Notes: a model not told the origin generated them from the letters alone. DNA of 64,000 nt from Paludibacteraceae bacterium (GCA_017962085.1 JAGCWA010000013.1:39535-103534), one strand, 5' to 3'. Numbered from the stretch's first letter, positions 8,105 through 17,176 are shown. A program made the numbers and translations.

Positions 8105-8889
8105 GAAAATCTGTCCTCCAACAATCTCATGAAATCCGATACGGCCTCATCCGCCTCGTCCCACGAGAAATTCCACTTCACGTAATCCTTCGCCTCCTGT
8201 AATGTGTCCATGGCATCCAACGCCGCTATGGTCGTCGACATCAACTCGGAATCCCCACCGAACAACTCGTTCTGATAACGAATGCGGTCGTTCAATGTGA
8301 TCGCTTTCTTGATCGACTGGACAAAACGGCTCTCTACTCGCTTCGAAGACCGATTGGCATCCAAAACCGTACGGACACTGCCCCCCTCCGGGACATGGGT
8401 CCTCACCTCCGGACGAACGACCACATTGCGCTTCCCCTTTGGTGATTCTGTGTTATTTTTTTCAGGCACCGCCTCCTCTTTCGGAGAAGATGATTTCGCT
8501 GATTGATATTCAATTTTCACCACATCTTCCAGAGGTTTTCTCTCCTCGACCTTCGCCTTCGGAACTTCGTGAACTGGCTCCTCCTCTTTCTCGACAACTC
8601 TTACCTCCTCTTTCGGAACCTCCACCTTCGGATTAACCGCAGGCTGACTGACGACTGGCTCAACCACGCGAGCCTCAGACTGAACCGGCGCATCCACCAC
8701 CCGGGAAGATGCTTCCTCTTTCTGACATGACTCCAGCATCTCAATCCTCTGTAATAACGAAGTTGCCTTCCCCTTCGCCAAGCTTAACACGGACGCCGGG
8801 ACGTTAACCATCTCCGACATTCCGCTGCATAATAGCGAAAGTTCCTTCACATCTTCTGATATTAGACTCATCAAATCCTTACTGTCCAT
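8101..8889 (-). CDS. Conserved hypothetical protein with variable linker
   Basis: A 262-residue soluble protein with three parts. The N terminus (1-55) is helical. The middle (~60-175) is low-complexity, rich in E, K, P and V, and likely disordered. The C-terminal ~85 residues are conserved-looking (VQSIKKAITLNDRIRYQNEL, then LQEAKDYVKWNFSWDEADEA). No known domain was recognised, but this C-terminal segment is familiar from Bacteroidota hypothetical proteins. It is the first gene of the transcript with rsmI (4-base overlap) and the coiled-coil lipoprotein; no clear -7 box was seen. Confidence 0.7.
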   Translation of the reverse strand: MDSKDLMSLISEDVKELSLLCSGMSEMVNVPASVLSLAKGKATSLLQRIEMLESCQKEEASSRVVDAPVQSEARVVEPVVSQPAVNPKVEVPKEEVRVVEKEEEPVHEVPKAKVEERKPLEDVVKIEYQSAKSSSPKEEAVPEKNNTESPKGKRNVVVRPEVRTHVPEGGSVRTVLDANRSSKRVESRFVQSIKKAITLNDRIRYQNELFGGDSELMSTTIAALDAMDTLQEAKDYVKWNFSWDEADEAVSDFMRLLEDRFS

Positions 8890-8953
8890 ACGCTCTGTCT
8901 AGAAATTTTTCTTTTCAGTCCCCAAAACCTTCACGAATTTATGAGAAACTCTG

Positions 8954-8961
8954 TATATTTG
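8954..8961 (+). promoter_or_regulatory. -7 promoter box (TATATTTG) for the AI-2E/prmC/recX/CPBP run
   Basis: Exact TAnnTTTG match 66-73 bases upstream of the ATG at 9027. It lies in the divergent gap between 8889 and 9027. Confidence 0.5.
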
Positions 8962-9026
8962 CAAATAACCGCGTAAAGGTATAAAAAAACTTTACCAAAC
9001 GTACCAATTTGATTCCATTTTTTGTG

Positions 9027-10160
9027 ATGAACACACCTTTTTCGAAACCATTTACTTTAGATAGAACCGTCAGAACACTGCTGGTTATCGGGTCAATTGT
9101 TGGCATTGTATTGTTAATCAGATATTTAAGTCCAGTACTTATCCCTTTTTGCTTGGCTTGGCTACTGGCTTACCTGATTTACCCTGTCGTCTATTTTGTT
9201 CAAAAAAAACTGAAGGTGGGCAACAAAAGCCTCTCAATTATCCTCGCTTTGGCGGCTATTGGAGGCCTAATCACCGTCCTCGTCTGCATTTTCGCGCCCC
9301 AATTTGTCGAGGAGGCGGTGAAGCTGAAAAACTTTTTGGTCGAATATTCCTCCAATAACAACGAGAACGGCATCATCCCCCACCGCTGGGAGATTTTCCT
9401 GCAAGATCTTATCCGCAACTACAACCTCGCTGAGATTGTGGACCGTGACGACTTCCTAGACATCGTGAAGAGTGTCTCCCCTCATGTCTGGTCGCTCGTC
9501 ACCAGCTCCGTCAACCTCACCGTGAGCATCTTCGCTATGCTCATCACGGGCATATACCTCTTCTTTATCCTAAGGGACTACAGAAAAATCACACAGTACT
9601 TCAGCGCATTGATTCCTCCGAAATATAGGACCTTCGCGCAAACCTTGTATAGGGATATCGAAGAGGGCATGAAGCAATATTATAGGGGCCAGGCGCTGGT
9701 CGCCATATTCGTGGGTATCCTCTACACCACGGGCTTCGTCATCATCGACCTGCCCTTGGCGCTCACCATGGGACTCCTCATCGGTACGCTGAATATGGTC
9801 CCTTACCTTCAGGTGATAGGCATTCCGCCTTGTATCTTGCTGGCGCTTGTGCATGCGGCGGAGACAGGCCACTCGCCTTGGATTCCCCTACTGTCGCTCC
9901 TCGCTGTCTTTGTCATCGTACAAATCATCCAGGACGGTTACCTTGTTCCTAAAATCATGGGCAAAAGGATGGGCCTCAACGCGGCGGTCATCCTGCTCTC
10001 CCTCTCCGTCTTCGGCATGATGTTCGGCATCCTCGGTTTCATCATCGCCCTGCCGGCCACTTCCCTGATAATCTCCTACTACAAAAGATATATCCTTTCC
10101 CGATACTACAGCACCCCAACCAACGAGTCGCAAGAATACATAGAGGAGGAAAATCAATGA
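9027..10160 (+). CDS. AI-2E family transporter
   Basis: A 377-residue integral membrane protein, started at ATG 9027; an in-frame TTG at 9009 is less likely. Hydrophobic segments occur near 17-60, 65-90, 150-175 and four or five more to ~350, as in the AI-2E/TqsA/PerM family (Pfam AI-2E_transport). Characteristic stretches include RYLSPVLIPFCLAWLLAYLI near the start and LTMGLLIGTLNMVPYLQVIG. Members export autoinducer-2 or act as Na+/H+ antiporters; which substrate applies here cannot be read from sequence. The stop overlaps the prmC ATG by 4 bases. Confidence 0.9.
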   Translation: MNTPFSKPFTLDRTVRTLLVIGSIVGIVLLIRYLSPVLIPFCLAWLLAYLIYPVVYFVQKKLKVGNKSLSIILALAAIGGLITVLVCIFAPQFVEEAVKLKNFLVEYSSNNNENGIIPHRWEIFLQDLIRNYNLAEIVDRDDFLDIVKSVSPHVWSLVTSSVNLTVSIFAMLITGIYLFFILRDYRKITQYFSALIPPKYRTFAQTLYRDIEEGMKQYYRGQALVAIFVGILYTTGFVIIDLPLALTMGLLIGTLNMVPYLQVIGIPPCILLALVHAAETGHSPWIPLLSLLAVFVIVQIIQDGYLVPKIMGKRMGLNAAVILLSLSVFGMMFGILGFIIALPATSLIISYYKRYILSRYYSTPTNESQEYIEEENQ

Positions 10161-10999
10161 ACAACGAATGGATCACACGCATCGTGGAGGCGCTGACGGG
10201 AGAGTACCCGGAACGGGAGGCGAAGAACATCGCCTACCTCACCCTGCAACATATCTGCGGATGCGATATGGTGGATTTGCTCATGGGTAAACATGATTAC
10301 CTGACGGAGGAGCAAACCGCACAAATGGAGGATCTCCTCGACAGACTCTCCCAGGGGGAACCTATCCAATACATCCTCGGCGAAGGGGAATTCCACGGAT
10401 TTACTTTCGAAGTGAACAGAGACGTGCTGATTCCCCGCCCGGAAACGGCGGAACTGGTGAACTGGATATGCGACGACTTCGGTGGCAAGAATGCCTCCTT
10501 CCTCGACGTCGGAACGGGTAGCGGATGCATCGCCATCACCCTGAAATACCTGAACGCCCAGTTCGACGCCAATGCGACCGACATCTCCCCGCTCGCCCTG
10601 AACACCGCCATGCGGAACGCCAAAAGGCTCTGCACCGACGTGAGCTTCATCATAGATGATATCCTACATCCCCAGACAGAATTCGAACCGCTGGACTTCA
10701 TCGTGAGCAACCCGCCTTACATCACTAAGGCGGAGAAAGCCCAGATGCGCACGAACGTGCTGGACTATGAGCCGCACTTCGCCCTCTTCGTCGAGGGGGA
10801 CGATCCGCTGCTTTTCTACCGCGCCATCGCGGACTACGGCCTCACACATCTGAAGAACAACGGATTCCTCTACTTCGAGATCAATGAACAGTTCGGCAAG
10901 GAGATCCGACAGATGCTGGAAGAATATGGATACAAGGAGGTCGTCATAAAAGAGGACATGGAAGGCAAAGAAAGGATGGTGAGATGCAAAAAGAGATAA
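10157..10999 (+). CDS. prmC: Release factor glutamine N5-methyltransferase
   Basis: The 280-residue product has an N-terminal helical domain, the SAM-binding motif LDVGTGSGCIAI (116-127) and the catalytic NPPY motif (185-188) followed by ITKAEK. PrmC methylates the glutamine of the GGQ motif in RF1/RF2. EPIQYILGEGEFHGFTF before motif I is typical of the family. The gene overlaps the AI-2E transporter by 4 bases and recX by 16, so it belongs to a tightly packed transcript. Confidence 0.95.
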   Translation: MNNEWITRIVEALTGEYPEREAKNIAYLTLQHICGCDMVDLLMGKHDYLTEEQTAQMEDLLDRLSQGEPIQYILGEGEFHGFTFEVNRDVLIPRPETAELVNWICDDFGGKNASFLDVGTGSGCIAITLKYLNAQFDANATDISPLALNTAMRNAKRLCTDVSFIIDDILHPQTEFEPLDFIVSNPPYITKAEKAQMRTNVLDYEPHFALFVEGDDPLLFYRAIADYGLTHLKNNGFLYFEINEQFGKEIRQMLEEYGYKEVVIKEDMEGKERMVRCKKR

Positions 11000-11496
11000 C
11001 ATACGAACAGGCTAAGTCCAAACTGGAGGCGCTCTGTTCCCAAAGGGAACTCTGCGAAAAGGATGTGCGGGACCGCCTGCAACGATGGGGCATCGCCGAC
11101 GACGAGGGCGATAGGATCGTCAAACACCTCATCCAGGAACGGTACGTGGACGATGCCCGTTTCGCCCGTTTCTTCGCGAAGGATAAGCATAACCTCTCCC
11201 ACTGGGGGAAGACGAAAATTACATTCGAACTACGGAGCCGGAGAATTCCTTCCGCCATTATCGAGGAGGCCATCGCGCAAATACCCGATGAGGGCTACGA
11301 GGAGCAGTTGGAGGAGATGCTCGTGAAGAAAAAGAAGAGCATCAAGGCCGGCAAATCCTACGAAATAGGCGCCAAACTGATTCGCTTCGGTCTATCCAGG
11401 GGGTATGAGAGCAGACTTGTCATCGATACAGTAAAAAAAATCATCAAAACAGATAACGACACATCAGATTATGAATTTGAATTGGATAACATTTAA
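10984..11496 (+). CDS. recX: Regulatory protein RecX
   Basis: A 170-residue protein with the three-helix repeats of RecX: SQRELCEKDVRDRLQRWGI, IQERYVDDARFARFFAKDK and the HWGKTKITFELRSRRI segment. RecX binds RecA filaments and limits their activity. It starts within the last codons of prmC (16-base overlap) and overlaps the following CPBP gene by 26 bases. No recA in the window. Length and motif order fit the family. Confidence 0.9.
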   Translation: MQKEITYEQAKSKLEALCSQRELCEKDVRDRLQRWGIADDEGDRIVKHLIQERYVDDARFARFFAKDKHNLSHWGKTKITFELRSRRIPSAIIEEAIAQIPDEGYEEQLEEMLVKKKKSIKAGKSYEIGAKLIRFGLSRGYESRLVIDTVKKIIKTDNDTSDYEFELDNI

Positions 11497-12379
11497 GGGA
11501 ATGTTCGCGGACGGTCCGCTGTGGAAGAAAATCATTTTATTCATCTTTCTCCTCGTATTTTGCACGGTCACCATGGTTTCACTATCCAAGCTCATCTGCT
11601 TTGTGGTTGGTTGGAATCCAGACAGTTTGGAAGTGGAAGTGCTAAAGACTAAACAACTAATGAGTTCGTCAGGAATGTTCATCCTGGCTCCTGTTCTCTT
11701 CGTATACCTGACAAAGAATGAAGCCGTAAATTATTTTAAGCTGAAATTGGTCGACCCAAGGATCATTTTCCTAAGCATACTGGCAGTCTGCACGGTCTAT
11801 CCATTCATCTCGGTCACCGCCGCTTGGAACGAAGGGATGCATCTGCCGGAGGCCTTGCAAGGTGTGGAGGATTGGATGAAGCATTACGAAGAACTGCTGA
11901 AGAGCGCCACATTGCGCATGTTAGATTCAAGCAGCATTCCCCAACTCATTTTCAACTTGATCATCATCGCTTTGATACCCGCCATTGGGGAGGAACTGAC
12001 ATTCCGTGGTGTGATCCAACAGAGCTTCGCCAAATATCTCAAGAACGAACATGTGGCCGTATGGCTCGCCGCCATAATCTTCAGTGCCATCCACCTGCAG
12101 TTCTTCGGATTTTTCCCTAGGATGCTCCTCGGTGTGGTGCTTGGTTATATATTCCTCTACGGGAAGAGCCTGATCGCCTCGATTTTCTGCCACTTCATGA
12201 ACAATGCGTTTATCATCATCTATGCCTACGTGAGCGATCCTGAGACAGCATTGGCCTCCGAATCATCCCACAACATGACGCATGGGACCATCGCCGCAAG
12301 CATTCTACTGCTTTGCGTAACGATCTTCATCCTGATGAGGATCAAGTATATCAGTGATAAAAAAAAGGAAGCGGTTTAA
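11471..12379 (+). CDS. CPBP-family intramembrane metalloprotease
   Basis: A 302-residue membrane protein with about seven hydrophobic segments. The CPBP/Abi motifs are present in order: EELTFRG (E174, E175, R179), a second motif histidine at H208 (SAIHLQFFGFFPRML) and HFMNNA (H241, N245). The family includes Rce1 CAAX prenyl proteases; bacterial members serve varied and mostly unknown roles. It is the last gene of the run starting at 9027 and converges on folE with 8 bases between, with no obvious terminator. Confidence 0.9.
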   Translation: MNLNWITFKGMFADGPLWKKIILFIFLLVFCTVTMVSLSKLICFVVGWNPDSLEVEVLKTKQLMSSSGMFILAPVLFVYLTKNEAVNYFKLKLVDPRIIFLSILAVCTVYPFISVTAAWNEGMHLPEALQGVEDWMKHYEELLKSATLRMLDSSSIPQLIFNLIIIALIPAIGEELTFRGVIQQSFAKYLKNEHVAVWLAAIIFSAIHLQFFGFFPRMLLGVVLGYIFLYGKSLIASIFCHFMNNAFIIIYAYVSDPETALASESSHNMTHGTIAASILLLCVTIFILMRIKYISDKKKEAV

Positions 12380-12387
12380 CGCAGTGA

Positions 12388-12996
12388 TCACTTGCCCAAA
12401 AGGTTCATAAACTCCTCGCGGGTCTTGGCGGTGTTGAACGCGCCTGTGAAGTCGGACGTGGTGGTGATGGAATGCATCTTCTCCACACCACGCATCTGCA
12501 TGCACATGTGCTGCGCCTCGATGACGACCATAACACCCATTGGATTCAACGTCTCCTGGATACAATCCTTGATTTGAGTGGTGAGACGCTCTTGGATCTG
12601 CAAACGGCGGGAGAGAATCTCCACGACACGGGCGATCTTGCTCAGTCCGGTTATCTTCCTGTCAGGTATATATGCCACATGCGCCTTGCCGAAGAAAGGC
12701 AACAGGTGATGTTCGCACAAGGAATAGAAGTCGATATCCTTCACGATGACCATCTGTTGGTAATCCTCCTCGAACACAGCGGATTCCAAAACCTCACGAG
12801 GGTCTATCTTATAACCATAGGTCATGAACTGCATAGCTTTAGCGACACGTTCAGGGGTCTTCTTCAAACCTTCGCGGTTCACATCCTCTCCGAGCAGAGT
12901 GATTGCTTCCGCATACAGGGGAGCCAATTTCTCCGTAAGGCTCTTACTTGGGTACTTGGCGATATCCCAAGGCTTCATTTGCAAATCGTCGTTCAT
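12388..12996 (-). CDS. folE: GTP cyclohydrolase I
   Basis: The 202-residue enzyme converts GTP to 7,8-dihydroneopterin triphosphate, the first step of folate/pterin synthesis. Visible features are [17 protein letters not shown], the zinc site [10 protein letters not shown] with a second cysteine in [14 protein letters not shown], and the pocket segment [18 protein letters not shown] 12996 ([11 protein letters not shown]) is chosen because it lies 7 bases after the upstream SPOR gene; a longer frame would overlap that gene by 35 bases and adds a basic, non-conserved leader. Confidence 0.95.
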   Translation of the reverse strand: MNDDLQMKPWDIAKYPSKSLTEKLAPLYAEAITLLGEDVNREGLKKTPERVAKAMQFMTYGYKIDPREVLESAVFEEDYQQMVIVKDIDFYSLCEHHLLPFFGKAHVAYIPDRKITGLSKIARVVEILSRRLQIQERLTTQIKDCIQETLNPMGVMVVIEAQHMCMQMRGVEKMHSITTTSDFTGAFNTAKTREEFMNLLGK

Positions 12997-13003
12997 TTTC
13001 TTT

Positions 13004-13507
13004 TTACTTTTCGAGACGGACATCACGGGCCTCATCATCGACCACGAATACCTCTCCTGTCATTTCCGGGAATTCGGACAATATATTTTGGGCAAACACC
13101 ATCGCCTCCGTCTGCACGCGGAAATCGCCTAAACGTAGCTTCCAAAATGGGGAAGAAAAGGTGAGGTAGGATGTGACATTTGGATATTTCGCCTTTATCT
13201 TCTTTTCGCGCTCTAATGCCTCCACCTTAGACTTCTTGGGAAGGTTACCCATATAGACCTGGACACGATAACCAGAAAAAGTCACATAGGTTTTTTCATC
13301 ATTGACGGAGAGCTTCTTCCGCATCAAAGACTTCATCTTAGGGTCTTGCTTTATCACCACCTTCCCACTCCCCGCAGGGGTCTTGGACAATGTCTCGAAC
13401 ACATCCGTATAAGGCTTCTTATTCGAGGATTTGGTCGTCTGGGCGCAAAGAGATAAGCTCAAACCACAAGCGGCTGTCAAAAGAAGAATTTTATGCCACA
13501 TATACAT
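13004..13507 (-). CDS. Secreted SPOR-domain protein
   Basis: A 167-residue protein with a signal peptide ([20 protein letters not shown], cleavage near CAQ) and a C-terminal SPOR domain: [57 protein letters not shown] domains bind denuded glycan strands at division sites. The C in SLCAQ could be a lipid attachment site but the lipobox is imperfect. It is the first gene before folE, with a -7 box 18 bases upstream. Gene order SPOR-folE recurs in Bacteroidota to my knowledge. Confidence 0.88.
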   Translation of the reverse strand: MYMWHKILLLTAACGLSLSLCAQTTKSSNKKPYTDVFETLSKTPAGSGKVVIKQDPKMKSLMRKKLSVNDEKTYVTFSGYRVQVYMGNLPKKSKVEALEREKKIKAKYPNVTSYLTFSSPFWKLRLGDFRVQTEAMVFAQNILSEFPEMTGEVFVVDDEARDVRLEK

Positions 13508-13524
13508 TCAATTTAAATCCAGCA

Positions 13525-13532
13525 CAAAAATA
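13525..13532 (-). promoter_or_regulatory. -7 promoter box (TATTTTTG) for SPOR-folE
   Basis: Exact TAnnTTTG match, 18-25 bases upstream of the ATG at 13507. Confidence 0.5.
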
Positions 13533-13591
13533 CATAATCTTATTCAAAAACGCAAAAACAATAAAAGCATACTCCCTCTTCCACCCCCTCC

Positions 13592-13625
13592 ATTCCGTCT
13601 CTTCCCCGGGGATTCCATCCCCGCC
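13592..13625 (+). repeat. REP-like hairpin, copy 1
   Basis: ATTCCGTC leader, pyrimidine-rich spacer, then stem GGGGAT (13608-13613), loop TCC, stem ATCCCC, ending CGCC. The surrounding 13560-13855 stretch is C/T-rich, low-complexity and holds no gene. Confidence 0.75.
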
Positions 13626-13655
13626 CCTCCCTTTCTCATTTCCTCATTTCCCTAC

Positions 13656-13688
13656 GTTCCGTCCTTTCCGCGGGGATTCCATCCCCCC
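13656..13688 (+). repeat. REP-like hairpin, copy 2
   Basis: GTTCCGTCC leader, spacer CTTTCCGC variant, then GGGGAT-TCC-ATCCCC. Same orientation as the other copies. Confidence 0.75.
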
Positions 13689-13751
13689 GTCCCTTCCCCC
13701 GCCCTCCTTATCTCTCCACTCCTTCTCGTCTCTTCCTCATTCCCTCCCCCC

Positions 13752-13785
13752 GTTCCGTCCTTTCATCGGGGATTCCATCCCCGCC
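13752..13785 (+). repeat. REP-like hairpin, copy 3
   Basis: GTTCCGTCC leader, TTTCATC spacer, then GGGGAT-TCC-ATCCCC and CGCC. Same orientation. Confidence 0.75.
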
Positions 13786-13855
13786 TCCTTATCTCTCCCC
13801 CCCCTCCCTCCCCAAAAAGTTCCATCTCCTCCCCCCCCGCCTGAAAAAAAATCAC

Positions 13856-13863
13856 TATCTTTG
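13856..13863 (+). promoter_or_regulatory. -7 promoter box (TATCTTTG) for the RAYT gene
   Basis: Exact TAnnTTTG match 49 bases before the ATG at 13912. Its last base is the first base of REP copy 4, so a transcript starting about 7 bases later would carry the hairpin in its leader. Confidence 0.55.
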
Positions 13864-13896
13864 TTCCGTTAATTCAGCGGGAATTCCATTCCCGCC
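13863..13896 (+). repeat. REP-like hairpin, copy 4, in the RAYT leader
   Basis: GTTCCGTT leader, then CGGGAAT-TCC-ATTCCCG. Compared with copies 1-3 and 5 the stem base pair G-C is replaced by A-T on both arms (GGGGAT to GGGAAT and ATCCCC to ATTCCC), so pairing is preserved. It ends 15 bases before the RAYT start codon. Confidence 0.75.
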
Positions 13897-13911
13897 CAAA
13901 CCACAATAACA

Positions 13912-14919
13912 ATGGAAAAAGAAACCTTCTCCTGGCTACAACCAGGTGCCTGGCGCAAGCCATGCATAGTACACATAACAATGGCCGCCAAAGACAGACA
14001 ACCCCTCTTTGGCACCCTCTCCCACAACGGATCCAATGCCTACGTAGAGAAGACTCCTCTCGGCTGGATACTAGTCAACCAACAAAAGAAAATGCTTACA
14101 CTATGTCCCGAAATCAAAATCCTAGCGGACAAGGTCATGCCCGACCATCACCACATGGTGCTTCAAGTGATGCGGAGCATGCGACGCAGCGTCAAAGAAG
14201 TGGTGCGCGGATACATGCAGGGTTGCAAAGCGGAAGCCCGAAAACTCGGATTCCAAGGAAACATTTACGACGATGTCCCTTTTTACCGTGTTCTCACACA
14301 CAAAGGGCAATTACGTTCAATGATTAATTACGTGTACGCCAACGCAGAACGTGCCTGGCAACGAAAACAAAACCCATTCCTCTTCCAAATGCACCGTCAA
14401 ACCAATGTCTGCGGATTAACCTTCACATCGCTAGGCAACCATTTCCTACTCGACTGGGTGGACCGCCAAAGAATCGAGGTGTCACGAAATGCAAACGCAG
14501 AATACATAGAACAGCTATTACAACATGCGCTGACAGCCGCACAAAACGGTGCGATCACATACACTGCCGCCATTAGCAAAGGCGAACAAACCATCGCCCG
14601 CAACCTGCGGGAACAGGGTTTCCCTCTAGTTATACTTCTCAACGATGGATTCCCAGAGGCAGGATCGCCTCACGAAAAATACTACAAACCAGGCGGTGTA
14701 TATTTCGAGGCGTGCGCCAAAGGTCATCTTTTACTCCTAGAACCAACCGAGCAAACCTTCACCATACCCTCAGTTGCTACAAGCACATTAGCAACACTTC
14801 AACGCAAAGCAAAAGAGAAACACCTAACATATTCCCCCATTTCCACATCATCCCAACGCTACCGCTTCGTAGCCCTCAACGAAATCGCCCGAATACTATG
14901 CAACCAACCAACAGATTAA
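13912..14919 (+). CDS. REP-associated tyrosine transposase (RAYT), Y1/HUH-like
   Basis: A 335-residue protein. The N-terminal ~150 residues match the TnpA-REP pattern: a strand-rich start (CIVHITMAAKDRQPLFGTL), the HUH-type motif KVMPDHHHMVLQ (H79-H81, equivalent to MPNHVHLL), and SMINYVYANAERAW (Y140/Y142), where the nucleophilic tyrosine of Y1 enzymes is expected. The C-terminal ~185 residues (from about 150) are not part of the minimal enzyme and look like a separate alpha/beta domain. Such proteins cleave and join REP hairpin ends in single-stranded form and are domesticated rather than ordinary insertion sequences. Five REP-like hairpins flank the gene, four upstream and one downstream, all in one orientation. 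Confidence 0.8.
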   Translation: MEKETFSWLQPGAWRKPCIVHITMAAKDRQPLFGTLSHNGSNAYVEKTPLGWILVNQQKKMLTLCPEIKILADKVMPDHHHMVLQVMRSMRRSVKEVVRGYMQGCKAEARKLGFQGNIYDDVPFYRVLTHKGQLRSMINYVYANAERAWQRKQNPFLFQMHRQTNVCGLTFTSLGNHFLLDWVDRQRIEVSRNANAEYIEQLLQHALTAAQNGAITYTAAISKGEQTIARNLREQGFPLVILLNDGFPEAGSPHEKYYKPGGVYFEACAKGHLLLLEPTEQTFTIPSVATSTLATLQRKAKEKHLTYSPISTSSQRYRFVALNEIARILCNQPTD

Positions 14920-14994
14920 AACACCCCATTCTCCGCACCTTCCCCTCTCTTCCTCATTCTCCAACCCGTTCCGTCCCTTCCTTATCCCCCACAT

Positions 14995-15028
14995 GTTCCG
15001 TCCCTTCCCCGGGGATTCCATCCCCGCC
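14995..15028 (+). repeat. REP-like hairpin, copy 5
   Basis: GTTCCGTCCCTTCCCC leader and GGGGAT-TCC-ATCCCC hairpin, 75 bases after the RAYT stop. A bare leader without hairpin (GTTCCGTCCC) lies just before it at 14968. The copy sits 28 bases from the 3' end of menE on the opposite strand. Confidence 0.75.
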
Positions 15029-15055
15029 TCTCATCCTCGTTCCTATCTCCGTCCC

Positions 15056-16078
15056 TCATCTCCTCACCTTCCCCGACTCCGTCCTTTCAAACCGCGCCAC
15101 AAACTCCACCCTCTTAGGCATCTCATACGTAGAAAGGCATTCCGACATCCGTCTCAGCAACCCGTCTGTAGCAAAGGGCTCCGACTCAATCCGCAACACC
15201 ACACGCTGCCCGAACTTCTCATCCGCCTCGGAGGTGAAGTAGAACGGCACCTCCAGCAAATCTTCGACCTTCTTCTCCATCTTTTCAGGGAAGACCTTCA
15301 CTCCGCCGGTGTTGATCACGTTGTCCCACCGTCCTAACCAAGAAAAGGAGCGGTCGGAATGGAGGCGCACCACATCATTGGTGACAAATGGAGAGCCTGC
15401 GAGGTAATCGGCATGAATGACGAGGCATTCCCGCTCATCGACGGAAAAGCGTACATCCGGCAAGGCTTGGTACAAGGGTTCCTTGCCCGCCTTCAAAGGG
15501 GAAAGGGCCACGTGGGATACCGTCTCTGTCATACCATAGGAGACGTAAGACTTCACCGACAACGTATCTAACCACTCGACCTCGGATTGTTGGATCGGAC
15601 CGCCTCCGACAAGGAGATGACGGACCCCCGCCATGCGTTCCTCCCCCTCCCCGCTCACGCGCAGGGCATGCACCTGCATCGGAACCATGGAGACGAGGTC
15701 GAATCGTCCTGCCACACGAGGCATCGAGGTAGCTGGCTCCACATAGAGGTTCAATCCACCCACCAAGGCTCGTACCACCATCATCTTCCCTGCGATATAA
15801 TTGGCAGACAGGCATAGCAGAATGGAATCCCCTCGCTTCAGTCCAAAGAAGGCATTGGTACGACGGGCGGACTCGAACATGGATCGCTTGGAGAGCTCTA
15901 TCCGCTTCGGTTCGCCCGTGGAGCCGGAGGTGTGTCCCACAACGAAATCACGGTCGTCCCACCAAGCCGACAGGAAATCAGCCAGCGCCTCATCGCAGCC
16001 GGGGATGGCGAGCACCTTGCCCCTATCCCGCATGTCGTCCTCCGTCAAGAGAGTATCGTTTATGTTCAACGTCATCAT
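15056..16078 (-). CDS. menE: o-Succinylbenzoate-CoA ligase-like AMP-binding enzyme
   Basis: A 340-residue acyl-adenylate-forming enzyme. It has the P-loop VGHTSGSTGEPKRIEL, the aromatic-rich A5-like motif SYVSYGMTETVSH, the A7-like WLGRWDNVINTGGVKV and the C-terminal lysine motif ESGKV near the end. The short length and GG-V-K-V-F-P-E hinge fit the Bacteroidota MenE family, which activates o-succinylbenzoate for menaquinone synthesis. No other men genes are in the window, so the substrate rests on similarity. ATG 16078 is preferred to the TTG at 16084. It lies downstream of gapA past a terminator. Confidence 0.8.
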   Translation of the reverse strand: MMTLNINDTLLTEDDMRDRGKVLAIPGCDEALADFLSAWWDDRDFVVGHTSGSTGEPKRIELSKRSMFESARRTNAFFGLKRGDSILLCLSANYIAGKMMVVRALVGGLNLYVEPATSMPRVAGRFDLVSMVPMQVHALRVSGEGEERMAGVRHLLVGGGPIQQSEVEWLDTLSVKSYVSYGMTETVSHVALSPLKAGKEPLYQALPDVRFSVDERECLVIHADYLAGSPFVTNDVVRLHSDRSFSWLGRWDNVINTGGVKVFPEKMEKKVEDLLEVPFYFTSEADEKFGQRVVLRIESEPFATDGLLRRMSECLSTYEMPKRVEFVARFERTESGKVRR

Positions 16079-16096
16079 ATTCAAGAGATCAAAGAA

Positions 16097-16128
16097 AGAA
16101 AAAGCCCGGACAACAAGCCCGGGCTTTG
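16097..16128 (-). terminator. Terminator of gapA
   Basis: Stem AAAGCCCGG / CCGGGCTTT with an ACAACAAG-type loop, followed on the minus strand by a T-rich tract. It lies 20 bases after the gapA stop and about 20 bases before menE. Confidence 0.75.
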
Positions 16129-16147
16129 AAGGTATAATTACTAAGAA

Positions 16148-17176
16148 TTAGCAGTTCTCTGCGAAATACTTAATAGTTCTAACCATTTGAGAAGTGTAAG
16201 AGTTCTCGTTGTCATACCAAGAAACGACTTGTACTTGATAAGTGTTGTCGTCGATCTTAGAAACCATTGTTTGAGTAGCGTCGAACAATGAACCGAACTT
16301 CATACCGATGATATCAGAAGAAACGATCTCATCCTCAGTATAACCGTAAGACTCAGTTTGAGCTGCCTTCATAGCTGCGTTGATACCCTCCTTAGTGATA
16401 TCCTTACCCTTAACAACAGCGATCAAGATAGTAGTAGATCCAGTTGGAGTAGGGATACGTTGTGCAGAACCGATCAACTTACCGTTCAACTCAGGGATAA
16501 CCAAACCGATAGCCTTAGCAGCACCAGTTGAGTTAGGAACGATGTTCTGAGCACCTGCACGAGAACGACGGAGATCGCCCTTACGTTGAGGACCGTCCAA
16601 GATCATTTGGTCGCCAGTGTAAGCGTGGATCGTAGACATGATACCTGATTGGATTGGAGCGAACTTGTTCAATGCTGCTGCCATAGGAGCCAAGCAGTTA
16701 GTAGTACAAGAAGCTGCAGAGATGATGTTATCGTTCTTAGTCAAAGTCTTGTGGTTAACGTTGTAAACGATAGTAGGAAGGTCGTTTCCTGCAGGAGCAG
16801 AGATAACAACTTTCTTAGCACCAGCGTTGATGTGAGCTTGTGCCTTATCTTTTGAAGTATAGAAACCAGTGCACTCCAATACTACGTCTACATTGTATTT
16901 CTTCCAAGGGCAGTTGTTTGCGTCAGCCTCCTTAGAGATCTTGATTTCTTTTCCGTCAACGATGATAGAATCCTCTGTAGAATCTACAGTGTGCTTTCCC
17001 TCACCGAACTTGCCAGCGAAACCACCTTGTGCAGTGTCATACTTCAAAAGGTGAGCCAACATCTTAGGGCTAGTCAAGTCGTTGATTGCAACTACCTCAT
17101 AACCATCTGCCTCAAACATCTGACGGAATGCAAGACGTCCAATACGTCCGAAACCATTAATAGCAACTTTTACCAT
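16148..17176 (-). CDS. gapA: Glyceraldehyde-3-phosphate dehydrogenase, type I
   Basis: A 342-residue glycolytic enzyme that oxidises glyceraldehyde-3-phosphate to 1,3-bisphosphoglycerate. Seen are the NAD-binding [14 protein letters not shown], the catalytic [12 protein letters not shown] with Cys157, and [13 protein letters not shown] near the end. [17 protein letters not shown] after the Rossmann start is usual for NAD-dependent forms. Codon use is strongly biased toward a few codons, as expected for an abundant protein. Monocistronic, ending at a strong hairpin; no clean -7 box was found in front of it. Confidence 0.97.
   Translation of the reverse strand: MVKVAINGFGRIGRLAFRQMFEADGYEVVAINDLTSPKMLAHLLKYDTAQGGFAGKFGEGKHTVDSTEDSIIVDGKEIKISKEADANNCPWKKYNVDVVLECTGFYTSKDKAQAHINAGAKKVVISAPAGNDLPTIVYNVNHKTLTKNDNIISAASCTTNCLAPMAAALNKFAPIQSGIMSTIHAYTGDQMILDGPQRKGDLRRSRAGAQNIVPNSTGAAKAIGLVIPELNGKLIGSAQRIPTPTGSTTILIAVVKGKDITKEGINAAMKAAQTESYGYTEDEIVSSDIIGMKFGSLFDATQTMVSKIDDNTYQVQVVSWYDNENSYTSQMVRTIKYFAENC

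Noticed and set aside
13560-13911. CRISPR-like array
   Set aside because: Repeats are unequally spaced, the spacers are low-complexity C/T and they contain hairpins; they fit a REP family instead.
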